Source of the DNA: Dysgonomonas sp. 511
Lineage (GTDB): Bacteria; Bacteroidota; Bacteroidia; Bacteroidales; Dysgonomonadaceae
DNA: 64,000 nt
Assembly: GCF_010501105.1 (NCBI RefSeq)
Contig: NZ_QVMQ01000009.1
Coordinates: forward strand, 62,001 to 126,000
Reading direction: 5' to 3'
Below are positions 17,999 to 25,413 of the stretch, in pieces. How positions within the stretch are numbered: the stretch's first letter is position 1; each line of letters starts with the position of its first letter. A model generated the notes under the pieces. The model was not told the origin of the DNA, did not search any database, and saw nothing but the letters and a program-made list of their open reading frames with translations. The position numbers were made by a program, and so were the translations under genes.

Positions 17999-18567
17999 AG
18001 TTCATCGATTTCATCGGGAGACTCTTCATCGTCAGACGACATCTCTATTGTGTTATATTTCAGCGAATGCAGAGCACGCAATACGTTAACAAGTTTTTGT
18101 CCCCAATACGTTTTGAAGTTTTCCATACATACATACAGGGCATCGTTCATGTTCTCGGTAATCCCGCGTTCGAATATGGCAGCAAAGTTCTTCAAATCCT
18201 GATAGATATCTGCAAGGTCTTCGCTTATGCTTGCTGCAATAGGGCTATCGCTGTATTTCATGTCCTGCATGAAGACTTCGAGATATGTATCGTTGTTGAG
18301 ATATATATCGTATATTTTAGACATGATATAATTGTAGCTGGTTTCTGTAACTGCTACTTCAGGCTCGTCCTCATCGTTTACCATCTCTGTTTCGGGCACA
18401 AGAGCCGTTTTGAGGTACAACAAGGGGAGTAGTTTGGTCAGTTTATCAGTCAGTTCGTCTTCTGTCGTACTTTCCAGATTTTCGAGAAAATCGCAATATT
18501 GAACAGCAACCGTCACAAATTCTATAGTGTTTCGCGAATAGACTATTTCTTTCAATTGTTCTTCCAT
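17992..18567 (-). CDS. DUF5063-family protein
   Basis: A 191-residue acidic, largely helical protein that I assign to DUF5063, a Bacteroidetes family of unknown function. It begins E-E-Q-L-K-E-I-V-Y-S-R-N-T-I-E-F and ends in a run of Asp and Glu (S-S-D-D-E-E-S-P-D-E-I-D-E-L-W). The 7-bp overlap with the downstream exonuclease gene suggests the two are made together; the acidic tail might mimic nucleic acid or bind the exonuclease, which is inference only. Confidence 0.75.
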   Translation of the reverse strand: MEEQLKEIVYSRNTIEFVTVAVQYCDFLENLESTTEDELTDKLTKLLPLLYLKTALVPETEMVNDEDEPEVAVTETSYNYIMSKIYDIYLNNDTYLEVFMQDMKYSDSPIAASISEDLADIYQDLKNFAAIFERGITENMNDALYVCMENFKTYWGQKLVNVLRALHSLKYNTIEMSSDDEESPDEIDELW

Positions 18568-18604
18568 CGGATAGGAGTTAGTAGTATTATTAATGTTGCA
18601 ATAA

Positions 18605-18612
18605 CAAATTTA
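18605..18612 (-). promoter_or_regulatory. Bacteroidetes -7 box upstream of the DUF5063/exonuclease pair
   Basis: CAAATTTA here reads TAAATTTG on the coding strand, a full TAnnTTTG match 37 bp before the start codon. Confidence 0.45.
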
Positions 18613-18676
18613 GGGTATTATTTGTTAAGTGTTATACAAGATATAATGATATTTAGTATTCTTTAAATATGAGATA

Positions 18677-19417
18677 TCATTTTGTCAGGCTTCTGTATTT
18701 GTAATTGATGTTTGCTTTCCTTGCCTGCGAATGTTGCAAACGGCGCGGTATGTTGTATAATTTCCCGCCTTTTACGAGCCTTGCCCCTGTTTGCTTAAAC
18801 CAGAAAGGGATGTCGTTTTCTACACACAAGTCGCGTATTTCCATTATCCAGTCGAAGTGGCATACGCGGGCGTCTTTTCCCGATTCGCCTCCCGCTGTGA
18901 CGTGTTCTACCCATTCTCCGATATTGTAAGGGCGCAAGTCTATCCGTTCGAGAAGCGGTTCGCACATAATCATTTTGTGTTTTATCGGGGCTTCCCTGTA
19001 TATGGGGAGGCGATAGTCGGCTCTATCCTGATTTTCTACAGTGCAGCATATGGTCACATTATCGTACCCGTCGCCCCAATCATCGGGAATACACTGGCTA
19101 AAGCGGTCTATCCGCTTGGTTATCATCAGGAAATGGAGGTCGCTGCGCTCTTTCATCATCTTCCATGCTTGGGCGCGCCACTGGTCGGCGGCATCTATAA
19201 AAAAGTCGGATGTGAAACAAGTATAGACATTGGTTCCCGATGGTATTTTGTATTCACCGCTCCTCTTTTTCTTCCGGATGGGGACATCGAAGTTTTTGGT
19301 TTGTGCTACTATCGTACTGTCGATACCGCGTCTGGCATCACCACGATATACATAGCAATGTTTGCAGCCTTCGCTCAATTTGTGGCATCCATGCCAGGGA
19401 TTCCATAGAGAAGCCAT
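18677..19417 (-). CDS. DUF5131 (phage Gp37/Gp68-like) family protein
   Basis: The 246-residue protein matches the family once named after phage Gp37/Gp68 and now DUF5131. It opens with W-N-P-W-H-G-C-H-K-L-S-E-G-C-K-H-C-Y, giving Cys11, Cys18 and Cys21, spaced like a metal or Fe-S ligand set. Conserved family blocks include H-F-L-M-I-T-K-R, T-V-E-N-Q-D-R-A-D-Y-R and M-C-E-P-L-L-E, and T-A-G-G-E-S-G. The family is found in phages and chromosomes; its activity is not known to me. No other phage genes adjoin it here. Confidence 0.8.
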   Translation of the reverse strand: MASLWNPWHGCHKLSEGCKHCYVYRGDARRGIDSTIVAQTKNFDVPIRKKKRSGEYKIPSGTNVYTCFTSDFFIDAADQWRAQAWKMMKERSDLHFLMITKRIDRFSQCIPDDWGDGYDNVTICCTVENQDRADYRLPIYREAPIKHKMIMCEPLLERIDLRPYNIGEWVEHVTAGGESGKDARVCHFDWIMEIRDLCVENDIPFWFKQTGARLVKGGKLYNIPRRLQHSQARKANINYKYRSLTK

Positions 19418-19466
19418 AGTTGTGTCGGTTTATGTCTGAAACTATCCTGCAGGATAGTCGCAAGGA

Positions 19467-19592
19467 CAGGGTAAACGCATGAAAAATAAAATTACTGTTT
19501 TGTCTACTGTAGGGGCAAATTGAAAATCGACAGAGTCAATTATCATTCGCCCGAAGACTTTTACTATTCCGGGCGAAGATAATTCGCCCCTA
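19467..19592 (+). repeat. GGGCGAAT-type MITE, copy A
   Basis: The left end CAGGGTAAACGCATGAAAAA matches the end of the complete copy at 38448. Inside are ATTATCATTCGCCCG and CGGGCGAAGATAATTCGCCC, forming a hairpin. The left arm holds an extra 25-bp stretch ending in GAGTCAATTATCATTCGCC, which copy B also has. The right terminal repeat has been lost or replaced after about 19592. Confidence 0.75.
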
Positions 19593-19636
19593 CAAAGCTG
19601 ATATTACAATGATTCAAATTTTTGTCATATACGATG

Positions 19637-19900
19637 CACTTGTAACACATTTTACTCTTTTTTTTATTGTTACCCTCTCTTTAGATACAAGTAGACAAGA
19701 TACGAGATACAAGTTCATATTTTATCGAAAACTAACTCGTTAACTCGTCTACTGGTATCTTGTATCTCTCTAAAAAGTAACACTTGTAACACATTTTCTT
19801 CACTTTTTCACTGTTACTTTTCCTCCTCCTTGCGCAGCTTCGCTCATAAGTCCCCCAAGGGGGATTAGGGGGCTTCCCTTTAGAGAGGGAGAGCCTATAT
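19637..19900 (-). repeat. Composite intergenic repeat, inverted copy
   Basis: Read on the minus strand, this has the same module order as 11806-12136: the C-rich module around 19850-19880, the GAAGCT-containing stretch, AAAATGTGTTACAAGTGTTA, then a full GATACAAG-type repeat at 19680-19774. A second TGTTACAAG word lies at 19637-19656. Together with the MITE before it, this explains nearly all of the 496-bp gap from 19418 to 19913. Confidence 0.8.
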
Positions 19901-19913
19901 AGATAAAGTTTTT

Positions 19914-20062
19914 CTATTTCAATCGGAATACTATCGGCAAGGTAAACCATACATCTACCGGCTCGCCGTCTTTTATACCCGGATTCCATTTAGGCATTGT
20001 TCTTACTATCCTTTTGGCTTCTTTGTCGATGCCATAAGAAACGCTTTGCAAAATTTCAATAG
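19914..20062 (-). pseudogene. Remnant of a TonB-family energy transducer (C-terminal end)
   Basis: About 48 codons, ending in a TAG at 19914-19916, read as the C-terminal domain of TonB: I-L-Q-S-V-S-Y-G-I-D-K-E-A-K-R-I-V, then M-P-K-W-N-P-G-I-K-D-G-E-P-V, then F-T-L-P-I-V-F-R-L. The rest of a tonB gene is missing; upstream lies the stop of the acetyltransferase gene, and downstream a repeat block. There is no start codon in a family-like place, so it is a dead 3' fragment left by a deletion or insertion. Confidence 0.8.
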
Positions 20063-20077
20063 ACGAAAAGAAAGTAA

Positions 20078-20671
20078 TTAATCAAAATATTTTATCACCT
20101 TCGCCGGATTACCCGCCACAAGGCAGTTTGGCGGTACATCTTTCGTAACCACACTACCCGCTGCTACTGTAGAGCCATCGCCAATGGTAACACCTGCCAA
20201 TACGATCGCACCTCCTCCTATCCACACATTCGAACCGATGGTGACGGGCGCGGAATAAGTTTTCCAGAAGGATGGAAACCCGTTGTTTTCTTCGTTGTGC
20301 GAAAGGCGTTCACCGGGTTTTACGGGATGGGAGACTGCATATATCTGCACATTAGGCCCTATACCGGTATTGTCGCCAATGGTGATTTTGTTGCAATCGA
20401 GAAACGTACAGTTCATATTTATCTCGCAGTCGTTACCGATATGGATATTTTCGCCATAATCTACATAGATAGGGGCTGATATCCATACATTTTTGCCACG
20501 CGAGCCAATCAGGCGGTCGAGTATGCTATCCAACAAATCTCTATCGGAGGAATCGGCGAGGTAGTACTCTTTCATCAGCTTTTTAGCCAGATGCCAGCGG
20601 TCGGATAGCTCTTTGCCGCTTCCTTCGTAAAATTCGCCGGCAAGCATTTTTTCTTTTTCTGTTTTTGCCAT
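20078..20671 (-). CDS. maa: Sugar O-acetyltransferase, maltose acetyltransferase type
   Basis: A cytoplasmic left-handed beta-helix acetyltransferase of the Maa/LacA/NodL family, which moves acetyl from acetyl-CoA to the 6-OH of hexoses. The 197-residue protein has the N-terminal Mac domain (E-K-E-K-M-L-A-G-E), hexapeptide repeats, the catalytic His in A-V-S-H-P, and the typical late run W-I-G-G-G-A-I-V-L-A-G-V-T-I-G-D-G and A-G-N-P-A-K-V. Length is slightly above the usual 185-190. The natural acceptor is uncertain. Confidence 0.92.
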   Translation of the reverse strand: MAKTEKEKMLAGEFYEGSGKELSDRWHLAKKLMKEYYLADSSDRDLLDSILDRLIGSRGKNVWISAPIYVDYGENIHIGNDCEINMNCTFLDCNKITIGDNTGIGPNVQIYAVSHPVKPGERLSHNEENNGFPSFWKTYSAPVTIGSNVWIGGGAIVLAGVTIGDGSTVAAGSVVTKDVPPNCLVAGNPAKVIKYFD

Positions 20672-20717
20672 TAGGTATATAATTTATTTTTCCTCTCCCA
20701 CAAACCAGAAAGAGTAT

Positions 20718-20725
20718 CAAAAATA
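20718..20725 (-). promoter_or_regulatory. Bacteroidetes -7 box upstream of the acetyltransferase gene
   Basis: CAAAAATA here reads TATTTTTG on the coding strand, 46 bp before the start. It fits TAnnTTTG but the region is A/T-rich, so a chance match is possible. Confidence 0.35.
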
Positions 20726-20756
20726 AGAAACTTTAATCAAGCCGATGACATACGCC

Positions 20757-21812
20757 CTATTCTATCATACGACGATGGCAGGTCAGCACATTTTGCCTGT
20801 CGCCAGTCCAATAGTGCATACCGTTGCCCTTACATAGCTTATACTCATTGCACGAAGCACACGGCCCTACCCTTGTCCAGTCGCGGTTGCGATACGGATC
20901 ATAGCGGTTGTTCCATACATCCATGAATGTATCTTCGTAGATATTGCCCTGTACAAAGCTGCGGTCTACATTCGGGCAAGCGCCTATGCTGCCGTCTATC
21001 AGAACGGAGGCTACATTGATACCCGCGCGGCAAAAGAAAAACCCGTCGCGCACATCTCCTTCGTACCTGCCCACATAGCCTTCGCAGCTGAATTTTACAT
21101 CCATCTTTCCCTTGCAGCGTTTCCCTTTTATAAAATCCATCAGGAAAGTAAACGCAGGGGCATCCAACAGCATCTCATTACTATCCTTCGCTCTACCTAT
21201 CGGTGTGATAGTGAACAGTCTCCATGCAGAACAACCATTGTTGAGCAAGAGGCGGTAAATATCTTCCAGTTGATGGATATTGCGCTTGTTGACGCAGGTA
21301 ACTACATCGTATGTCAATTGCCCGTAAGAAGAGATAAGCTGCAAGGCATTCAAAGCCCTGTCGAAGCTCCGTGGGCTGTTGCGCAGCCAGTTGTGGTTAT
21401 CCTCCAACCCGTCGAAGCTAAGGGTGATAGAACCCATACCTGCGTTGAGCAGCGATATATGCCTTTCCTTTGTATAAGCATAACCATTGGTAACCATTCC
21501 CCAGCGAAACCCACGTTTGCGAATGGCGTATCCACATTCTTCGAGATCCTTCCTCAGCAGGGGCTCGCCACCGGTTATTACCACTGTTGTCTCCTCGTGC
21601 GGATATTCGTTGATATTGTCCAGCACTTTCAGAAAATCTTCCTTTGGCATATCCCTGTGGCGGCTGTCGGAAATACAATCGCTACCGCAATGCAGGCACG
21701 AAAGGTTGCAACGCTGCGTACATTCCCAAAACAGGTAGAAAAGGCTATGCTTGCGGTATGTCGCTTCCCTTTGGCGCAGGAAGACGGCTTGCTTTAGCGA
21801 TTTGAGTATCAT
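20757..21812 (-). CDS. Radical SAM/SPASM protein of an rSAM/lipoprotein pair
   Basis: The 351-residue protein is a radical SAM enzyme with a C-terminal SPASM-like domain. The CX3CX2C motif is C-N-L-S-C-L-H-C (Cys35, 39, 42); G-G-E-P-L-L follows. After the barrel there is a Cys-rich tail with C-P-N-V-D, G-P-C-A-S-C and L-C-K-G-N-G-M-H-Y-W, which would bind auxiliary Fe-S clusters. SPASM proteins usually modify peptides or proteins. It starts 18 bp after a small lipoprotein gene, the arrangement that, as I recall, TIGRFAMs call the rSAM/lipoprotein system (TIGR04133 with TIGR04134). The lipoprotein is the likely substrate or partner; the reaction is unknown. Confidence 0.85.
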   Translation of the reverse strand: MILKSLKQAVFLRQREATYRKHSLFYLFWECTQRCNLSCLHCGSDCISDSRHRDMPKEDFLKVLDNINEYPHEETTVVITGGEPLLRKDLEECGYAIRKRGFRWGMVTNGYAYTKERHISLLNAGMGSITLSFDGLEDNHNWLRNSPRSFDRALNALQLISSYGQLTYDVVTCVNKRNIHQLEDIYRLLLNNGCSAWRLFTITPIGRAKDSNEMLLDAPAFTFLMDFIKGKRCKGKMDVKFSCEGYVGRYEGDVRDGFFFCRAGINVASVLIDGSIGACPNVDRSFVQGNIYEDTFMDVWNNRYDPYRNRDWTRVGPCASCNEYKLCKGNGMHYWTGDRQNVLTCHRRMIE

Positions 21813-21830
21813 AAAATACGGTGGGGCTTG

Positions 21831-22205
21831 TTATTTTTTCTCTTCCAAAGTGATGACAAGGCTCGAAGAGTCTGTCGAGGTAAGTATCAAGGTGTCTTTT
21901 TTCAGGTATGAAGTATTCTTTCCGGGTGCGGTAAACGAAAGTTTATGCTCTCCTCTTGCCCTTGTATAGATATAGAAGCCTCCTAGCTCGTCGGTTAGCG
22001 TATATTGGATAGAGTCGTTAAGCCACACAACAACATCTTTCAGGGGCTTTCCTTCTGCATCGACCACCCTGCCTCCTATATACCTATCTAAACCATAATC
22101 GCGCGGCACACCGTAACATGCCTGAAAAGCAAAGGCAACTGCCGTAAGCGAAAAGCCTTTGAAAAGGCGCATAGCCCATTTGCGGGAGAAAAAAGGAGTT
22201 TTCAT
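21831..22205 (-). CDS. Putative lipoprotein partner of the radical SAM enzyme
   Basis: A 124-residue product starting at the ATG at 22205 (the longer frame uses a TTG at 22226 that overlaps the promoter). It has a basic N-terminus, a hydrophobic segment and a lipobox ending F-Q-A-C with lipidation at Cys30. Directly after is Y-G-V-P-R-D-Y-G-L-D, which fits the Cys/Tyr-Gly-x-Pro start of lipoproteins paired with radical SAM genes in Bacteroidetes. Then comes a small beta-sandwich like carboxypeptidase regulatory or transthyretin-like domains (G-G-R-V-V-D-A-E-G-K-P-L-K-D-V). It is the first gene of a two-gene operon with the radical SAM gene. Confidence 0.8.
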   Translation of the reverse strand: MKTPFFSRKWAMRLFKGFSLTAVAFAFQACYGVPRDYGLDRYIGGRVVDAEGKPLKDVVVWLNDSIQYTLTDELGGFYIYTRARGEHKLSFTAPGKNTSYLKKDTLILTSTDSSSLVITLEEKK

Positions 22206-22223
22206 ATAGCTTTGTATTTTTTT

Positions 22224-22231
22224 CAAATATA
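22224..22231 (-). promoter_or_regulatory. Bacteroidetes -7 box for the lipoprotein/rSAM operon
   Basis: CAAATATA here reads TATATTTG on the coding strand and stands 18 bp upstream of the ATG at 22205. It supports the shorter start and a very short leader. Confidence 0.5.
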
Positions 22232-22422
22232 CGAAAATATATGAGAATGGTGAATCTTTTTCATGTGCGGGATAGAGTCCGGCAAAAAGCCTTTTGCTTT
22301 CACTCTCGTCATGGCGTTGCGGCTTCCTCTTTTGGAGAGAGGTGGCATAAAATAGTAAACGGCTTCAACTATCTAAATTGAAACCGTTTACACATAACAT
22401 CCGGAGGATATTTACCAACTAT

Positions 22423-22896
22423 TTATTTAATCTTCCACTTCCCGTTATCCATCCTCAGCGATTGGGTGTCCATCTCTATTTCTTCTCCATTTTTGCATAC
22501 AACGACCAATTTTACCAATGCGCCTTTTATTACCTCATCATCGTCTCCATACCAGTTGGTATAGTAAACAAAACGGCTGTCGTCGTAAGGTATCGCTTTC
22601 ACTTTCTTAAATCCTCCGTTTTCTTTTATCTTCTTGTTTACCCGGGCAAAATAGCCATAATCGTCAGTCATGTTTTCCATTACTACTTTCATACCACTCA
22701 GTTTGAAATTTCTGATTTCTTCTTCTGTTTTCAAATCGCTTGGTATATGTACATTTTCAATTGCCTTTTCAAATTTCCCCTCAAATATATAGGTCACTGT
22801 ATCCACGGCAACATCTTCGGGAGATGATGAACCTGAACAGGCAGACAGGATACAGGCAGACAATACAGATAATAACAGTTTACAAATTTTTGTCAT
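22423..22896 (-). CDS. DUF4878-like lipoprotein
   Basis: The 157-residue protein has a lipoprotein signal (L-L-L-S-V-L-S-A-C-I-L-S-A-C-S-G, lipidation at the Cys before S-G-S-S-S) and one alpha/beta domain with a cystatin/NTF2-like order: helices in P-E-D-V-A-V-D-T-V-T-Y-I-F-E-G-K-F-E-K-A, then strands ending R-M-D-N-G-K-W-K-I. This is the layout of DUF4878 lipoproteins, a common Bacteroidetes group of unknown function, probably a surface or periplasmic binding domain. It lies apart from the rSAM pair by about 220 bp. Confidence 0.75.
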   Translation of the reverse strand: MTKICKLLLSVLSACILSACSGSSSPEDVAVDTVTYIFEGKFEKAIENVHIPSDLKTEEEIRNFKLSGMKVVMENMTDDYGYFARVNKKIKENGGFKKVKAIPYDDSRFVYYTNWYGDDDEVIKGALVKLVVVCKNGEEIEMDTQSLRMDNGKWKIK

Positions 22897-22951
22897 GCGT
22901 CAATGTTTTTCTTTTTAATTTTATGGATATCAAATCAATCGCAACGTATTT

Positions 22952-23485
22952 TTAGTTTGCTCCCGATCCCTTTTTCCACCAGTCAAGGTTTTCCCTGTTG
23001 AAGTCGAACGAGTAGTTGCTTTGCAACCTATTGATCAGGTATTCTATATTCTCAGGCTTCGACAACAGTGTACCCGAGCCTGTGATTTCGTAACCGATCT
23101 TGTTGGGGCTCATCTTTGTGCCCTCCGATTCTACATACAACCTCAACAGGTCGCTCCCTGTCGGATTACACACCTCATTGGTAAGCGTTACGCCTGCTTT
23201 CAGCGAAACCGACATCTTTGCATTTGCCGTATATGGGGCAACTACAGTGAACGACTTTTCCCATGGCAGGGTCACTTGGTTTTCTGTGATCATTTTTCCG
23301 CTTGCATCTTTGTATGTTACCGATACATCGAAGAAATCGGTAAATTCGACAGTTATATTTTCGGGACGGCTGACCACACTTTCCGGTTTTACTATTTTAT
23401 AAGTAACTCTTCCAGTCAATTCGTCGTCGCTCGAGCATGAGAAAAAAGATAGTATCAATAGGCTTAGTAAAATGATTTTTTTCAT
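22952..23485 (-). CDS. Hypothetical lipoprotein
   Basis: Starting at the ATG at 23485, the 177-residue product has a short signal (K-K-I-I-L-L-S-L-L-I-L-S-F-F-S-C) with lipidation at the Cys before S-S-D-D-E, the acidic start typical of surface-exposed Bacteroidetes lipoproteins. The rest is beta-rich (V-T-Y-K-I-V-K-P, then F-F-D-V-S-V-T-Y-K-D), with an Ig-like look and a helical end. I know no family for it. The frame runs farther upstream, but that part lacks a signal peptide. Confidence 0.65.
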   Translation of the reverse strand: MKKIILLSLLILSFFSCSSDDELTGRVTYKIVKPESVVSRPENITVEFTDFFDVSVTYKDASGKMITENQVTLPWEKSFTVVAPYTANAKMSVSLKAGVTLTNEVCNPTGSDLLRLYVESEGTKMSPNKIGYEITGSGTLLSKPENIEYLINRLQSNYSFDFNRENLDWWKKGSGAN

Positions 23486-23609
23486 AATTTGTTTGTTTTG
23501 GTTATCCATTACGCCGGTATTCCGGAGCAATATTTTTATAAATTTGGTTCTCACTGTCCTTTTTTCGTTGATATACATACATAAAAAAGCGCGGACAATA
23601 CTAAATTAT

Positions 23610-23731
23610 CTGTTCATGAGGTCTTCGACTACCTTTCCGCCAAATAAGATGAGTAAAGCCCACGCCATATAGCGTGAGCATCAGCACTTTACTCTTGGCG
23701 GACTTGAAATTGTCGAAGTTTCATGAACCAG
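23610..23731. repeat. 122-bp imperfect palindrome (long hairpin)
   Basis: The outer arms pair CTGTTCATGA with TTCATGAACCAG, then TCTTCGAC with GTCGAAG, CCGCCAA with TTGGCGG, GAGTAAAG with CTTTACTC, and CACGC with GCGTG around an ATATA apex. Several internal loops interrupt it. No reading frame is evident. It could be a MITE related to no other copy in the window, or a structured RNA gene. Confidence 0.65.
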
Positions 23732-23870
23732 AATAAAAGCTAGACGCTTTTTCTAATATTTTAAAATGTATGTAATTACTTGATACTTTTTATTTCATAG
23801 GCAAAAGAAATTGAGTTCGTTACAAAAATAGTATTTTTTTTAAAATAGTATTAGCCACACCCGCACAAAC

Positions 23871-24006
23871 CAGAGTAAACACATGAAAAATGATATTACT
23901 GTTTTGGTACTGTAGTGACGAATTGAAAAAACCAACGGAGTCAATTATCATTCGCCTGCACAAAGCCCAGAATTGAATTGAGATAAATTTCATGCATTTA
24001 GCCTAG
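23871..24006 (+). repeat. GGGCGAAT-type MITE, copy B (decayed)
   Basis: The left end CAGAGTAAACACATGAAAAA and the right end TTTCATGCATTTAGCCTAG are diverged forms of the terminal repeats seen at 38448-38600. The interior keeps TGATATTACTGTTTTGG, the GAGTCAATTATCATTCGCC stretch and CCAGAATTGA, but the right hairpin arm is deleted. It ends about 40 bp before the ffh -7 box. Confidence 0.7.
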
Positions 24007-24021
24007 AAATAAGAAAAGCTA

Positions 24022-24053
24022 TTTCTACTTTCTACCAAAAGTTTATATCTTTG
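24022..24053 (+). promoter_or_regulatory. Promoter of ffh
   Basis: TTTC at 24022-24025 (one base off TTTG), a 20-bp spacer and TATCTTTG at 24046-24053 form a near-consensus Bacteroidetes promoter, 38 bp before the ffh ATG. Confidence 0.65.
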
Positions 24054-24090
24054 TGCTCCTGTATTTTGAATATAATAACAACCTTACAAT

Positions 24091-25413
24091 ATGTTTGAAA
24101 GTTTAAGTAACAGATTAGAACGCTCGTTTAAGATACTGAAAGGTGAAGGTAAGATCACCGAAATAAACGTTGCGGAAACCCTCAAAGACGTACGCCGTGC
24201 ATTGCTCGACGCCGATGTCAACTATAAAACAGCGAAGCAGTTTACCGAAACCGTCAAGGAAAAAGCGATGGGCCAGAATGTGCTTACAGCAGTGAAGCCT
24301 GAGCAATTGATGGTAAAAATAGTACACGACGAACTTGCCGGCCTGATGGGCGGACAGGCTACAGACATCAACCTGAAAGGTAGCCCTGCCATTATACTGA
24401 TGTCGGGTCTTCAAGGATCGGGTAAGACTACCTTTTCGGGTAAGCTTGCCAGGATGCTCAAGTCGAAGAGAGGCAAAAACCCGTTGCTGGTAGCAGGCGA
24501 CGTTTACCGTCCTGCAGCTATCGAACAGTTGAAAATACTGGGTACACAGATCGATGTTCCTGTATATTTCGAAGAGGATAATAAGAATCCTGTACAGATT
24601 GCACAAAACGGTATTAAGCAGGCGAAACAAAATGGCAACGACCTTGTCATTATCGATACCGCCGGACGCCTTGCCGTAGACGAGGAGATGATGAAGGAGA
24701 TAGCTGCAATAAAAGCTGCTGTCAACCCTGACGAAATATTGTTTGTGGTAGATTCTATGACGGGACAGGATGCTGTAAACACCGCCAAGGAATTTAACGA
24801 CCGTCTCAATTTTGATGGGGTGGTGCTTACCAAGCTCGATGGTGATACCCGTGGTGGTGCCGCACTGTCTATCCGCTCGGTTGTAGACAAGCCTATCAAG
24901 TTTGTGGGTACAGGCGAGAAAATGGAGGCAATTGATGTCTTCCATCCTGAACGTATGGCCGACCGTATCCTCGGCATGGGTGATATCGTTTCACTCGTGG
25001 AAAGGGCGCAAGAGCAATACGACGAAGAAGAAGCACGCCGCCTGCAAAAGAAAATAGCCAAGAACCAGTTCGACTTCAACGACTTTATCGGGCAGATACA
25101 GCAGATAAAGAAGATGGGTAACCTCAAGGAACTGGCTTCCATGATTCCAGGAGTGGGCAAGGCAATTAAAGACCTTGATATAGATGATGATGCTTTCAAA
25201 AGTATTGAGGCTATCATCTACTCTATGACTCCAAAGGAGCGTTCGAACCCTGAAATATTGAATGGCAGCCGCCGCCAACGTATCGCCAAAGGTAGCGGAA
25301 CTTCTATCCAGGAGGTAAATAAGCTGATAAAGCAATTTGACGACACCCGCAAGATGATGAAGATGATGACGCAGATGAAGGGTGGTAAGATGCCGAAGAT
25401 GAAGAGGAGGTAA
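24091..25413 (+). CDS. ffh: Signal recognition particle protein Ffh (SRP54)
   Basis: Ffh binds signal sequences at the ribosome and, with SRP RNA and FtsY, brings nascent membrane proteins to the translocon. The 440-residue protein has the N domain (M-F-E-S-L-S-N-R-L-E), the G domain with G1 G-L-Q-G-S-G-K-T-T, D-V-Y-R-P-A-A, D-T-A-G-R-L and T-K-L-D-G-D-T-R-G-G, and the Met-rich M domain at the end (D-D-T-R-K-M-M-K-M-M-T-Q-M-K-G-G-K). All GTPase motifs are intact. It has its own promoter. Confidence 0.97.
   Translation: MFESLSNRLERSFKILKGEGKITEINVAETLKDVRRALLDADVNYKTAKQFTETVKEKAMGQNVLTAVKPEQLMVKIVHDELAGLMGGQATDINLKGSPAIILMSGLQGSGKTTFSGKLARMLKSKRGKNPLLVAGDVYRPAAIEQLKILGTQIDVPVYFEEDNKNPVQIAQNGIKQAKQNGNDLVIIDTAGRLAVDEEMMKEIAAIKAAVNPDEILFVVDSMTGQDAVNTAKEFNDRLNFDGVVLTKLDGDTRGGAALSIRSVVDKPIKFVGTGEKMEAIDVFHPERMADRILGMGDIVSLVERAQEQYDEEEARRLQKKIAKNQFDFNDFIGQIQQIKKMGNLKELASMIPGVGKAIKDLDIDDDAFKSIEAIIYSMTPKERSNPEILNGSRRQRIAKGSGTSIQEVNKLIKQFDDTRKMMKMMTQMKGGKMPKMKRR

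Noticed and set aside
19732-19989. An 85-codon minus-strand frame near the tonB remnant
   Set aside because: It is out of frame with the TonB text and continues into repeat DNA; the in-frame TonB fragment explains the region better.
20757-21812. Heme or pyrroloquinoline cofactor radical SAM enzyme
   Set aside because: The lipoprotein partner and SPASM tail fit the rSAM/lipoprotein pair better, and no cofactor genes are near.
23610-23731. SRP RNA gene next to ffh
   Set aside because: The hairpin lacks the conserved apical loop bases of SRP RNA.
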